Shown here: positions 44,456 through 52,003 of the stretch, piece by piece
How positions within the stretch are numbered: position 1 is the stretch's first letter
Layout of the letters: every line of letters begins with the position of its first letter
Source of the DNA: CAVWDI01 sp963753725
Lineage (GTDB): Bacteria; Chloroflexota; Anaerolineae; Anaerolineales; UBA4823
Reading direction: 5' to 3'
Assembly: GCA_963753725.1 (NCBI GenBank)
Contig: CAVWDI010000009.1
Location: forward strand, 124,001 to 188,000
DNA length: 64,000 bases
The notes under the pieces: model-generated
What the model was told of the DNA's origin: nothing
Database searches by the model: none
The model's input: the letters and a program-made list of their open reading frames with translations, nothing else
Translations under genes and position numbers: made by a program

Positions 44456-44487
44456 TAACCTAAATCGAAAATTAGGATAACCTAAAT
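44454..44487 (-). promoter_or_regulatory. paired DtxR/IdeR-like operator boxes
   Basis: TTAGGATAACCTAA (44472-44485) is an inverted repeat TTAGG-N4-CCTAA close to DtxR/IdeR-type iron boxes. The half-site ATAACCTAAAT occurs twice, at 44455-44465 and 44477-44487, exactly 22 bases (two helical turns) apart. The proximal copy touches the -35 box. Iron-dependent repression by one of the local DtxR proteins is inferred. Confidence 0.6.
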
Positions 44488-44515
44488 TATTGAGGAATAG
44501 CACCACCGTAAACGG

Positions 44516-44680
44516 ATGGCGCTAGGGAACAAGAATAGGTGGTGCTAGGAAACGACTGTGATCGAAAGGGACGGTGGTCTGGATAGATCATGCTAGGGAA
44601 CCACACTGAAAGGCGGTGTTAGGAAACAATAAAAGGCAGCGCTAGGAAACAGAAATAGCTGATGTTTTGGAATATGAACA
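44516..44680. repeat. degenerate short tandem repeats (GGTGCTAGGAAAC)
   Basis: A motif like GGYGCTAGGRAAC recurs with cores near 44521, 44544, 44592, 44618 and 44641, and weaker copies near 44568 and 44664. The period is about 23-26 bases. An inverted copy (TAGCACCACC, 44497-44506) can pair with GGTGGTGCTA at 44537-44546. The copies are too irregular and the spacers too short for CRISPR. Function unknown. Confidence 0.55.
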
Positions 44681-44788
44681 GGTAGTCCAGAACCTATATA
44701 TTATTTACTCTGGATTATGCGCCTACATATGGTTTCTGGTTTGTCTCCTTGCGGAATCAAGCTGGTGTATAAAAGAAGATATAGATGC

Positions 44789-45166
44789 TCAAATATTTTC
44801 GACCAGTTTCAGGATGGCAGTTGTGTTTAACAGTGCCTTGGGAACAAAAGAAGGAACCAGTACATATTCCTGATCTTTTGAACCGTCAGGGCTGCGTTCA
44901 GAGCAGTGAGGATTGGCGCCGGTGGGTCCCAAACCATCCAGGGTAGGGTAGCGCTCCCAGGTCCAATTGCCGTCGCTAAGACCGCCTCGGGCTTCTTCAA
45001 TGGTATTCATTCCTAACGATCCTGCAGTTTCACTCCACAGCTTAAAAAGTTCCTGGGTGGAGGCATTCGGCGCCCAGGGCGGTGTTTGTTCTGTAATTTC
45101 TATGGATACTTTGCACGCATACCCATCCTGACTTGCCACCTGGGATTTCCCGTTCAGAGCCAACAT
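44789..45166 (-). CDS. M20-family metallopeptidase, C-terminal part of a frame-broken gene
   Basis: This frame carries the last third of an M20 peptidase: ELFKLWSETAGSLGM, ARGGLSDGNWTW and DGLGPTGANPHCSERSPDG (metal/substrate-binding C-terminal signature of carboxypeptidase G2-like enzymes). The upstream two thirds are in the frame 45154-46023. Restoring one base near 45176-45181 gives ...EILMKGIVKMLALNG..., a single protein of about 411 residues. Confidence 0.82.
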   Translation of the reverse strand: MLALNGKSQVASQDGYACKVSIEITEQTPPWAPNASTQELFKLWSETAGSLGMNTIEEARGGLSDGNWTWERYPTLDGLGPTGANPHCSERSPDGSKDQEYVLVPSFVPKALLNTTAILKLVENI

Positions 45167-46023
45167 TTTGACAATACCTTCATTAAAATTTCAGAGTCAA
45201 AGGCGCGCATTTCAACCTCTGCTTCAGCGTAATGTGGGACCCGGTTTACCACTGTTCCACCTTCGAATCTCCCGGGGTTGAAGGTGATTTCTTTTGCATA
45301 GTCTGTAAACGCGGCTATCGTCTGAATGGTATGCGCCATTTGAACGATTGCATTGGCGCCGCGTTCATGGCTGCCGCCCGCATGTGCGGCACGTCCCTCA
45401 ACTTTAACGTCGAAAGTCGCTCGACCTTTGCGTGAGACAACCAGCGTGGATCCATTTTTATTGATGGTTCCGGCTTCGAATACCAAACAGGCTTTTGTAT
45501 CTTCCGGTAGCATATCGTTACACAGCCGGCCGAAGTCCGGGGACAACCTCTCTTCGGCAGCGTTTAAGAAGATTTTCCAGTTGACAGAATCAAAAATTCT
45601 GGGATGGAACTTTTTTAAACCTTCCAGTACCATCAGGATCATAACAGTCCCGCCTTTGATATCCTCTGTTCCTGGTCCATATATGCGCTCACCTGAAACT
45701 CGCCAATGGAAATCATTTTCCAATTCATCCTCAGCTGAGAAAACAGTGTCCAGATGCGAAATTAATGCGATGGTTGGATTATTAACGTTGAATTTTGGGG
45801 ATTGAAACACCAGGTGTTTTCCAAAGTTGGGGTTCTCGCATCGGACGTACCTGTGGTTAAAATTTAGTTCCTGAAAGAAATCAACCGTCAATTCCCCAAG
45901 CTTATTCACTCCTTCTGGATTATCTGTAAAGCTGTTGATAGCGACCATCTGGCGCAGCATCTCCAGGTAGGCTGGTAGTTTGGATTCGTAATATGAGCTT
46001 ATTGTTTGAACGTCGTTGGTCAT
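45154..46023 (-). CDS. M20-family metallopeptidase (carboxypeptidase G2-like), N-terminal part
   Basis: This is the catalytic start and dimerisation domain of a zinc peptidase: ALISHLDTVF (first His/Asp), GPGTEDIKGG (bridging Asp), NAAEERLSPDFG (Glu-Glu catalytic/metal pair) and RKGRATFDVKVEGRAAHAGG of the lid domain (quoted in parts). The family removes C-terminal glutamate or hydrolyses related N-acyl amino acids. The frame ends early after VLSKCWL because of a single-base break near 45176-45181. Confidence 0.82.
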   Translation of the reverse strand: MTNDVQTISSYYESKLPAYLEMLRQMVAINSFTDNPEGVNKLGELTVDFFQELNFNHRYVRCENPNFGKHLVFQSPKFNVNNPTIALISHLDTVFSAEDELENDFHWRVSGERIYGPGTEDIKGGTVMILMVLEGLKKFHPRIFDSVNWKIFLNAAEERLSPDFGRLCNDMLPEDTKACLVFEAGTINKNGSTLVVSRKGRATFDVKVEGRAAHAGGSHERGANAIVQMAHTIQTIAAFTDYAKEITFNPGRFEGGTVVNRVPHYAEAEVEMRAFDSEILMKVLSKCWL

Positions 46024-46297
46024 CAGGAATTACCTCAATATGAATTTTAGATTTAGAGGACATTATAAACTTCATTTCACTCATCATTGAATTTAATAGA
46101 TACCCAGTCCTATAAAACCGAATTAGAAATTGTTCGGAAAAAAATCAAAGTATAAAAATTACTGGATATATGCCAAGTTAGTCGATTGCGTTTCACAGGA
46201 ATAATTAATAGGCTCTATTGCTGAAATTGTGGTATCGATCATTTTGCGGAATGCTTGGATTGAACTTTGTTTTATAATTTTAGTAATTATAAACAGC

Positions 46298-46780
46298 ATG
46301 AAATTCAATATTAAACCAATAGACCAGCAGGATGCCTGTAGCATTGCTGCCTGGCAGTACGAATCACCATACGCTGTATACAGTCTGTCGGAGGTGGATA
46401 TTCCAGTTTTACTCGATCCTGATAATCGATATTTTGCTGTCCAAGATGAGCATGGACGGACAATTGGTTACTGTTGTTTTGGTCAGGAAGGTAGGGTACC
46501 CGGCGGTCTTTACAATGATACTGAGTCGCTTGTGCTTGATGTGGGAGTAGGGATGGATCCAGGATTGGTTGGGAGAGGTTTCGGAAGGAATTTTGTTGAA
46601 ACGATCCTGCGATTTGGCGCTGAAGAATATCAACCTGTGAAATTACGCGTGTCGATAGCAGAATTCAATAAACGCTCTCAGAGGACATTTATGAATCTCG
46701 GTTTTATCGAAACATTTAGTTTCAATAGGGATGGCGATGGTAAACGATTTGTTCAGCTTGAGCGAGAATTGGACCGGTAA
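46298..46780 (+). CDS. GNAT-family N-acetyltransferase
   Basis: The protein of about 160 residues (ATG 46298, MKFNIKPIDQQDACSIAAWQ) has the GNAT layout: GRTIGYCCFGQE, LDVGVGMDPGLVGRGFGRNFV (acetyl-CoA loop RGFGR, quoted in parts), and RVSIAEFNKRSQRTFMNLGF, the final conserved helix. The upstream extension to 46229 encodes a hydrophobic stretch without support. Acceptor unknown, related in style to RimI/ribosomal-protein acetyltransferases. Confidence 0.8.
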   Translation: MKFNIKPIDQQDACSIAAWQYESPYAVYSLSEVDIPVLLDPDNRYFAVQDEHGRTIGYCCFGQEGRVPGGLYNDTESLVLDVGVGMDPGLVGRGFGRNFVETILRFGAEEYQPVKLRVSIAEFNKRSQRTFMNLGFIETFSFNRDGDGKRFVQLERELDR

Positions 46781-46847
46781 ATTTAATCAGAGAATTATAT
46801 TCATAAAGTTGTCTGCGGTGTAACGCTTGTTCTCGGGAGGTTTCGAT

Positions 46848-47384
46848 ATGCTTGGTACACTATTCGAGACGAATAACATAAAGAGGATTTTTGGAGGGTT
46901 GTTGTTATTAGGGAGTATAGTTTTCGCAGCTTTCCTTATTTTCAGTCTGGCAAAAGACTTGGCAATTTGGGGTTTTGGCCGGCAAGTATCTGCAGTCATG
47001 CTTGACCGTTGGACGGAAGAGACAAGTGAAGAGGGGGCGCGGGAAAAGACTTTCCAATATTTCATCAAGTATCAATTTGAAACGGATGACGGAAGATTGA
47101 TTACCCGTGTAACCAGTGTGGGCGCTCGAGAATGGGTCGGTTTTGGGATGCCCGGTGAATCGAGTATAGTTTATCAGGAGCAAGAGACGGTTCCGGCAGA
47201 TGATATGCGTAATGCGCAGCTTGGCAATAGAATAGATGTTATATATTTTCCCCTCTACCCGGAACACAACCGTCTCAATGATTTGCGTTATATACCTTTG
47301 TATCTGTGTTTATATATCCCCACTTTGGTACTGAGTTTGATAGGAATAAGAATTGGATGGAGTTTGGTGAGATCAAAAAATTAG
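46848..47384 (+). CDS. DUF3592-like membrane protein
   Basis: The protein of about 178 residues has a hydrophobic helix near each end (GGLLLLGSIVFAAFLIFSL and LYLCLYIPTLVLSLIGI) around an extracytoplasmic beta-rich domain (FQYFIKYQFETDDGRLITR, quoted in part), as in DUF3592 proteins. ATG 46848 follows GGGAGG; the TTG at 46827 is less likely. No function is known. Confidence 0.65.
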   Translation: MLGTLFETNNIKRIFGGLLLLGSIVFAAFLIFSLAKDLAIWGFGRQVSAVMLDRWTEETSEEGAREKTFQYFIKYQFETDDGRLITRVTSVGAREWVGFGMPGESSIVYQEQETVPADDMRNAQLGNRIDVIYFPLYPEHNRLNDLRYIPLYLCLYIPTLVLSLIGIRIGWSLVRSKN

Positions 47385-47444
47385 ATATGGTTAAATCAGA
47401 ATGCCAGCAAGTGAATTAATTATGGAGTAATAAATAAATAAAAA

Positions 47445-47474
47445 AGCGCCGGCGATTGTTTTTTCACCGGCGCT
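47445..47474 (-). terminator. intrinsic terminator of the LysM gene
   Basis: AGCGCCGGCGA (47445-47455) pairs with TCACCGGCGCT (47464-47474), 10 of 11 positions. On the minus strand it is followed by TTTTTT. It lies 19 bases after the LysM-protein stop codon and also separates it from the convergent membrane-protein gene. Confidence 0.8.
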
Positions 47475-47492
47475 CCACTAAGAAATTATATT

Positions 47493-48047
47493 TTATTCCT
47501 TGTCCTTCAATTCATCTGGAAGTACGGGTATTTTAATCATCATACCAGCATGGACCGCATTGGGATTGTCTCCAACGACGTCTTTGTTAGATTCATAAAT
47601 CAATTGCCAGTATGGTGGAGTGGCGTGATTGTAATATTTGAGGGCCAGGTGGCTCAACGTTTCTTCAGAGGTAAGCTCGTGGGTGGTGATGAATTCGGGT
47701 TCATCAGCTTTTGCTTTACGGCCATACTTGCCTTCCCACTTTGCAGCATCTTCTGAAGGTGGGGTTGACTTTGACGCTTGCATCTTGAGATCTCTTTCCA
47801 TTTTTTTAGCTTTCGCATCTGCGGCGGCAGCGCGTTCGTTTGCTTCCTCGAGCTTCTTTTCTAATGCGGCTTTTTCCGCGGCGTCTTCTCTCGAAGCTTG
47901 AGCAGCAGCATACTGGGCCGCTTTCACCTTTGCCTGTGAATCTTCTACTTCTTTCTTTGCTTCTTCAACCTGCTCTTTCTCATCGCGTGTGCTGACCATA
48001 TCGATCATACGATCAAATAGACCTTTCTTCTTTTCTTCTTCGCTCAT
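47493..48047 (-). CDS. LysM-domain protein with coiled coil
   Basis: The 184-residue protein lacks a signal peptide. Residues about 15-115 form a charged, Ala/Glu/Lys-rich coiled coil (EEAKKEVEDSQAKVKAAQYA, quoted in part). Residues about 120-178 form a LysM module (HELTSEETLSHLALKYYNHA, then GMMIKIPVLPDE). Such cytoplasmic LysM proteins resemble the potassium/stress-linked KBP (YgaU) type more than wall binders. A clear AAAGGAG precedes its ATG and a terminator follows it. Confidence 0.75.
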   Translation of the reverse strand: MSEEEKKKGLFDRMIDMVSTRDEKEQVEEAKKEVEDSQAKVKAAQYAAAQASREDAAEKAALEKKLEEANERAAAADAKAKKMERDLKMQASKSTPPSEDAAKWEGKYGRKAKADEPEFITTHELTSEETLSHLALKYYNHATPPYWQLIYESNKDVVGDNPNAVHAGMMIKIPVLPDELKDKE

Positions 48048-48245
48048 TTTTTCTCCTTTATTGGTTTATTTAGCTGCTTTACTTGATTAGATGCAGCTTT
48101 TAATTAAAAGTTACATTAATAGGTGTAGGTCGTTGACTAATAGGATTTGGGTGAATATTCCTCCTCCTTCCTCTCTCCTTTTAATATAACATAAATTTTT
48201 GATGGTTCTCTGACAAATTTATTTCCGATGTTAACCAATATTAAC

Positions 48246-48274
48246 TTGACACATATTAATTCATTCACTATAGT
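48246..48274 (+). promoter_or_regulatory. sigma70-type promoter of the ArsC-like gene
   Basis: TTGACA (48246-48251), 17-base spacer, TATAGT (48269-48274), about 48 bases before the ATG at 48322. Confidence 0.78.
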
Positions 48275-48278
48275 GAAT
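48263..48278 (+). promoter_or_regulatory. palindromic operator over the -10 box
   Basis: ATTCACTATAGTGAAT is a perfect 16-bp palindrome that contains the -10 hexamer. A repressor dimer bound here would block RNA polymerase. An ArsR-type or other metal/oxyanion regulator is a guess from the downstream ArsC-like gene; no regulator gene is adjacent. Confidence 0.6.
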
Positions 48279-48321
48279 TCAACCAGGTAATAATATTCTA
48301 AAAAATATTTGGACGCAATTT

Positions 48322-48768
48322 ATGGTTGATTTGAATAAACGTAAAGCGCTGTTTCTTTGTACTGGTAATTCCTGCCGGTCGCAAATGGCAGAAGCGATTG
48401 TCAATAACAGGATGGAAGGCGAATGGCTTGCATACAGCGCGGGTACCAAACCAGCAGGATACGTTCATCCAAAAGCGATAGAGGCGCTGGCAGAAATTAA
48501 CATAAAACATGAAGGAATTTCAAAACATGTGGATGATTTCCGGGAAGTTGAATTTGATCTGGTAGTAACCGTTTGTGATTGGGCCGCGGAGGAATACCCG
48601 GTCTGGTTGGGAGAAGGAATACGGGTGCACAAAAGTTATCCAGACCCTGCAAAAGCTGTCGGATCGGAAGAAGAGATTATGGATGCCTTTCGCGGTGTGC
48701 GTGATGATATTCTGGATGAAATTCCACAGCTGGTAACTGAATTTGGGACTAAGAATCCCGGGGAGTAG
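48322..48768 (+). CDS. arsC: arsenate reductase / low-molecular-weight phosphatase-like protein
   Basis: The 148-residue protein belongs to the LMW protein-tyrosine-phosphatase/ArsC (thioredoxin-coupled) family: FLCTGNSCRSQMAEAI holds the CxxxxxR(S) P-loop, HPKAIEALAEINI and GISKHVDDF follow, and VVTVCDWAAEEYPVW has the second Cys of the ArsC redox relay, with SYPDPAKAVGSEEEI near the C-terminus. It reduces arsenate to arsenite. A strong promoter with an operator lies upstream. No efflux gene (acr3/arsB) is in the window. Confidence 0.85.
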   Translation: MVDLNKRKALFLCTGNSCRSQMAEAIVNNRMEGEWLAYSAGTKPAGYVHPKAIEALAEINIKHEGISKHVDDFREVEFDLVVTVCDWAAEEYPVWLGEGIRVHKSYPDPAKAVGSEEEIMDAFRGVRDDILDEIPQLVTEFGTKNPGE

Positions 48769-48783
48769 TCCGCCTGGGATAAA

Positions 48784-49671
48784 TCACTTCGAAGAATTAA
48801 CGACAACAATACTGCTAACCACCATTACCGCACCCAGAACAAGACGCGAATCCAGGCTTTCATTTAAAAAAATTACTCCGAGAGCGACACCCACCAGGGG
48901 GAATACGTAAGTCACCAATGTCGTCCGGGTTGGTCCCACCGAATGGATCAAATAAAAATAGAGTAGAAATGCGATCCCGGAACCCAGTATTCCAAGGAAT
49001 GCTAGTGAAATCCAGGTGATCGGTAGTTCTGGGAGCGTAATTGGATTCTCAGTGATTCCTGCCAGCGCCCACATCAGCATCGTCGAACCCAGCAGTGGCA
49101 CCAGCCCCTGAACCATAGGTGATAACCCTTTTAAGTTGCTGCGTGCATAAACTGCGCTGCCGGCATAAAGCATGGAGGCTGTCAGTACCGCCAACTGTCC
49201 TAATATAATCAACTGTACTTTTGAAGTGTATTCATTGCTGCTTCCCAGGTCTCGGCTGATCAGGATAATGATGCCAATAAATCCCACGATCAATCCGATC
49301 AACCGGGGAAGCGTTATGCGGTCATCATCCAGGAAGCGGTGAGCGATCAGCATCGCGAACAGCGGGGTGGTGCTGTTGAGAATTGCCGCCACGGTCGAGT
49401 TAATATACTGCTCTCCCCAGGTTATCAACAGATATGGAAGGGCGATGTTGACGATTCCAAAGATGGTCAATACCAGCCATAATCGTTTACTTTTGGGCAT
49501 ATTCAGCCGGACGATAAACGCTGCGATCGCCAAAGTGAGGATAGCAAATGATAAGCGGATAGCTACCAGCATTACCGGGCTGATCTCTTGGACCGCGATC
49601 TTGATCCACATAAATGAAGAGCCCCATAATGTGCCTAATACGATAAACGCAAGCCAATCTTTTAATTTCAT
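48784..49671 (-). CDS. EamA/DMT-superfamily transporter
   Basis: This 295-residue inner-membrane protein has ten predicted helices and two EamA repeats (WGSSFMWIKIAVQEISPVMLV in the first, GSGIAFLLYFYLIHSVGPTR in the second, quoted in parts). Members export or import small metabolites such as amino acids and nucleosides. It is convergent with the ArsC-like gene, 15 bases away. Substrate unknown. Confidence 0.87.
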   Translation of the reverse strand: MKLKDWLAFIVLGTLWGSSFMWIKIAVQEISPVMLVAIRLSFAILTLAIAAFIVRLNMPKSKRLWLVLTIFGIVNIALPYLLITWGEQYINSTVAAILNSTTPLFAMLIAHRFLDDDRITLPRLIGLIVGFIGIIILISRDLGSSNEYTSKVQLIILGQLAVLTASMLYAGSAVYARSNLKGLSPMVQGLVPLLGSTMLMWALAGITENPITLPELPITWISLAFLGILGSGIAFLLYFYLIHSVGPTRTTLVTYVFPLVGVALGVIFLNESLDSRLVLGAVMVVSSIVVVNSSK

Positions 49672-49767
49672 GATGCCCTAATATGTTTATTGAAAATTTT
49701 AGATTTATAAAACCCGCAGCGAGAGCGAGTTTATCATAAAGATGGTATATTCGTATTAGGATTCTTG

Positions 49768-50298
49768 CTAACCTGTATCCAGCAGGACACCTTCATGATG
49801 CAGTAACCATGCTTTGGTTTGTATACCGCCGCGCCCGCCGTATCCGTGCAGTTTGCCATCTGTGCCAATCACACGGTGGCAGGGGATTAAGATCGGAAGA
49901 GGGTTGGTTGCTTCGACGCGGCCTACTGCCCGGGCTGCATTGGGATTCCCAATCCTGCGGGCGATTTCCCCATAAGTTAATACCTGCCCAAACGGGATAT
50001 TATAAGTTTCTTTGAGAACATTAAATTGAAAACCGGTCATCCCCGACCAATCGACCGGTATATCGAACTCCCTTCGCTCTCCGTCCAGGTACTCCTTGAG
50101 CTGGAGCAAACTTTGATCGATGATTGGATTTTTTATTAGCGATATTGTCTCATTTAATTCCCCCGAAGATTTCCCAATTTCAGCCAGGAATTTCGAACGA
50201 GTATCGACGAGTCCAATTGAAATGATGTACTTTTGGCTGGCTGCCACGAATATCGTGCCTATTGGAGAGGCTGTCAATTTTCCGATGTATATTGTCAT
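49768..50298 (-). CDS. ogt: methylated-DNA-[protein]-cysteine S-methyltransferase (Ogt type)
   Basis: The 176-residue suicide DNA-repair protein has the catalytic IPCHRVIG with the alkyl-accepting Cys, preceded by GQVLTYGEIARRIGNPNAARAVG and followed by GYGGR and KAWLLHHEG. The N-terminal domain is the ribonuclease-like fold of Ogt. It removes O6-alkyl groups from guanine. A relative with Trp in place of Cys is encoded at 51996-52391. Confidence 0.92.
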   Translation of the reverse strand: MTIYIGKLTASPIGTIFVAASQKYIISIGLVDTRSKFLAEIGKSSGELNETISLIKNPIIDQSLLQLKEYLDGERREFDIPVDWSGMTGFQFNVLKETYNIPFGQVLTYGEIARRIGNPNAARAVGRVEATNPLPILIPCHRVIGTDGKLHGYGGRGGIQTKAWLLHHEGVLLDTG

Positions 50299-50333
50299 TT
50301 TAGTGTAAAGTAAAATTCTGAATATTTTTTTAT

Positions 50334-50480
50334 TTAATAGGCTGTCAATAATTTGTCACCATATCGATCATACCGCCGTCGCGCGCTTTCCCTTTGCACC
50401 AATTCTTTGGGTTCGGATTTTTTACCGCCCCGGATTTTATATATACGACCTAAATCTTCGGTTCGGATTGCAAAATTCAT
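50334..50480 (-). pseudogene. remnant of an ABC-transporter ATPase N-terminus
   Basis: ATG 50480 to TAA 50334 encodes 48 residues starting MNFAIRTEDLGRIYKIRGGK and KSEPKELV. This resembles the first strand and loop of drug-export-type ABC ATPases (IRTxDLxRxYKxR...KELVAL). After KELV the similarity ends and there is no Walker A. It is best read as a decayed leftover, although a chance frame cannot be excluded. Confidence 0.4.
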
Positions 50481-50623
50481 GGAAATGCGGTCTGTTTGGC
50501 TTAAAAATTAAAATTAAATCGCAGGGTAATCGTAGGGTAATCGTAGGTTTAACGTCAAGCACAATGGCTCGTCATTTGGTATATTTAGTAACGAAGGGCG
50601 ATTTCTCTTCTTCTCCTCCTTAG

Positions 50624-50652
50624 AGAGAGCCGGGAGTGGCGTACCCGGCTCT
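50624..50652 (-). terminator. strong hairpin after GNAT gene
   Basis: GAGAGCCGGG (50624-50633) pairs perfectly with CCCGGCTCTC (50643-50652), 9-base loop. It lies just past the stop of the minus-strand GNAT gene, but no U-run follows on that strand, so it may slow RNA decay as much as end transcription. Confidence 0.5.
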
Positions 50653-50660
50653 CGGTGATT

Positions 50661-51281
50661 CTATAGATAATAACGCATAAATGGGCGGGTCTCAGATCTT
50701 CTTTCCACCTCCACAAACCCTGCCTCCCTGAAGCTGGAAGCCAGACCGTGATATAAAAATACATCAGGAGCTTTGTCCTTTTTTGGTTCTACAGGATAAC
50801 CTTCGATAATTTTTGCTCCTTCACCTCTCGCATATTCTACAGCAGCATTTAATAATTTCACCGTCACCCCTGTACTCCGGTGGGCTTTCGATACATAAAA
50901 ACAAACAATAGACCAAACAGGCTGGTCATCCACGCGCTTGGCGATTCTGGATCGGTCGAGCACTGGGTAAGCATCCCGCGGCGCAATTGAAATCCACCCG
51001 ATTGGTTCGCCCGGTTTGTTTGTACCTTCATCCATTCGATATGCAATTAAACCCGGGATTTCACCAGAATCTACAATTGCCTTTAATGCCTGTCGATTGC
51101 CTTCTCCTTTTTGCTCTTCGAATATAGAGCGTTTCATGCGAAACCACATGCACCAGCAGCCGCCGGTCGCGCCGCGCGGCCCGAATAGATGTTCCAGGTC
51201 AGGCCAGCGTTCGGGTGTGAGGGGTAGGACGAGCAAATTATCAGCCATCGTCTGGAATTCTGTCCGAAACAAGTCCGCCAT
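50661..51281 (-). CDS. GNAT-family N-acetyltransferase
   Basis: The 206-residue protein resembles GNATs with an N-terminal GATGGCWCMWFRMKR segment, a feature seen in a group of uncharacterised acetyltransferases. PIGWISIAPRDAYPVLDRS and SKAHRSTGVTVKLLNAAVEYA (parts) cover the core, although the acetyl-CoA loop is a divergent HRSTGV. Acceptor unknown. It lies 26 bases downstream of the DUF2461 gene on the same strand. Confidence 0.78.
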   Translation of the reverse strand: MADLFRTEFQTMADNLLVLPLTPERWPDLEHLFGPRGATGGCWCMWFRMKRSIFEEQKGEGNRQALKAIVDSGEIPGLIAYRMDEGTNKPGEPIGWISIAPRDAYPVLDRSRIAKRVDDQPVWSIVCFYVSKAHRSTGVTVKLLNAAVEYARGEGAKIIEGYPVEPKKDKAPDVFLYHGLASSFREAGFVEVERRSETRPFMRYYL

Positions 51282-51307
51282 CTCTACTAGTCACCAGCAG
51301 CGCAGTT

Positions 51308-52003
51308 TCAGGCTGCATTGAAAGCATTTACAAGCCAATTGTGTAATGGAGATTGGTTTACCCAATGTTCGAAGCCGATGTCCAAAAACTCAGGAGCAAT
51401 TATAAGCTCTGGATCGAGCGCTTCTGTGGACGAATGCAGTCCCTTGTATTTCAGCAGCTCGGCGTGGGGATGATCCGCATCAAATCCCTGGGGTACACGT
51501 TTATATTTTTCTCCACCAACTAAGTATCCTTGCGCACCTAATTCGTTGATCACCTTTTGAAGTTCATCGCCGTTTTTATCAACAGCATTCCGGTAAGTTT
51601 TTATTTTATCTTTTGGGAATACATAAAAACCAGCATAGAAACCAGCGCCTTGATTGTCAAAGTGAAAATAAAATCCAGGATTTTCCATTTTCTTTCCAGC
51701 GCCTTCCCAGAAGATAATACCCAGGTTGGTTTTATATGGCGTTTTATCAGGGCTGAAGCGAATATCCCGGTAAATGCGCATCAATGAGCCCGCGCCATTG
51801 GTTCGGGTGTCGTAAATTATGTTCGGTGAAATTGCTTTCAGTCTTTCTCCCATGGATGTGATGAAATCGATAGCTGGTAATTGGACATAATCTTTGTAAT
51901 CCTGCTTATGGGATTGAAACCACTCTTTGTTGTTATTATTTTCTAACTCCCTGTAAAAAGTGATTGTTTCGTTTGGGAAATGGGTAAAGATATGGTCAAT
52001 CAC
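51308..52003 (-). CDS. DUF2461 (TIGR02453) family protein
   Basis: This 231-residue conserved hypothetical protein has the DUF2461 pattern: LENNNNKEWFQSHKQDYKDYV near 23, RIYRDIRFSPDKTPYKTNLGI near 75, and PGFYFHFDNQGAGFYAGFY near 105 (quoted in parts). No biochemical role is established. Its start overlaps the end of the alkyltransferase-like gene by 8 bases. Confidence 0.85.
   Translation of the reverse strand: MIDHIFTHFPNETITFYRELENNNNKEWFQSHKQDYKDYVQLPAIDFITSMGERLKAISPNIIYDTRTNGAGSLMRIYRDIRFSPDKTPYKTNLGIIFWEGAGKKMENPGFYFHFDNQGAGFYAGFYVFPKDKIKTYRNAVDKNGDELQKVINELGAQGYLVGGEKYKRVPQGFDADHPHAELLKYKGLHSSTEALDPELIIAPEFLDIGFEHWVNQSPLHNWLVNAFNAA

Larger units (their letters stand above)
44395..44788. 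other. intergenic region with iron-box promoter and short repeats
   Basis: No convincing gene lies in these 394 bases. The left part holds the promoter and paired boxes of the iron operon. The right part (44516-44680) holds a set of degenerate tandem repeats. Short frames over the right part look random. Confidence 0.6.
50299..50660. other. intergenic region with gene remnant, small repeats and hairpin
   Basis: No intact gene is present in these 362 bases. They hold a short reading frame resembling the beginning of an ABC ATPase (50334-50480), two perfect copies of an 11-bp repeat AGGGTAATCGT (50523-50544), and a strong hairpin at 50624-50652. Confidence 0.55.

Noticed and set aside
44516..44680. 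CRISPR-like array
   Set aside because: The repeats are imperfect, only about 13 bases long, with spacers of 10-13 bases, and no cas genes are near.
44667..44873. 68-codon plus-strand frame
   Set aside because: It overlaps the end of the M20 peptidase on the other strand and part of the repeat array, has no ribosome site and no recognisable sequence.
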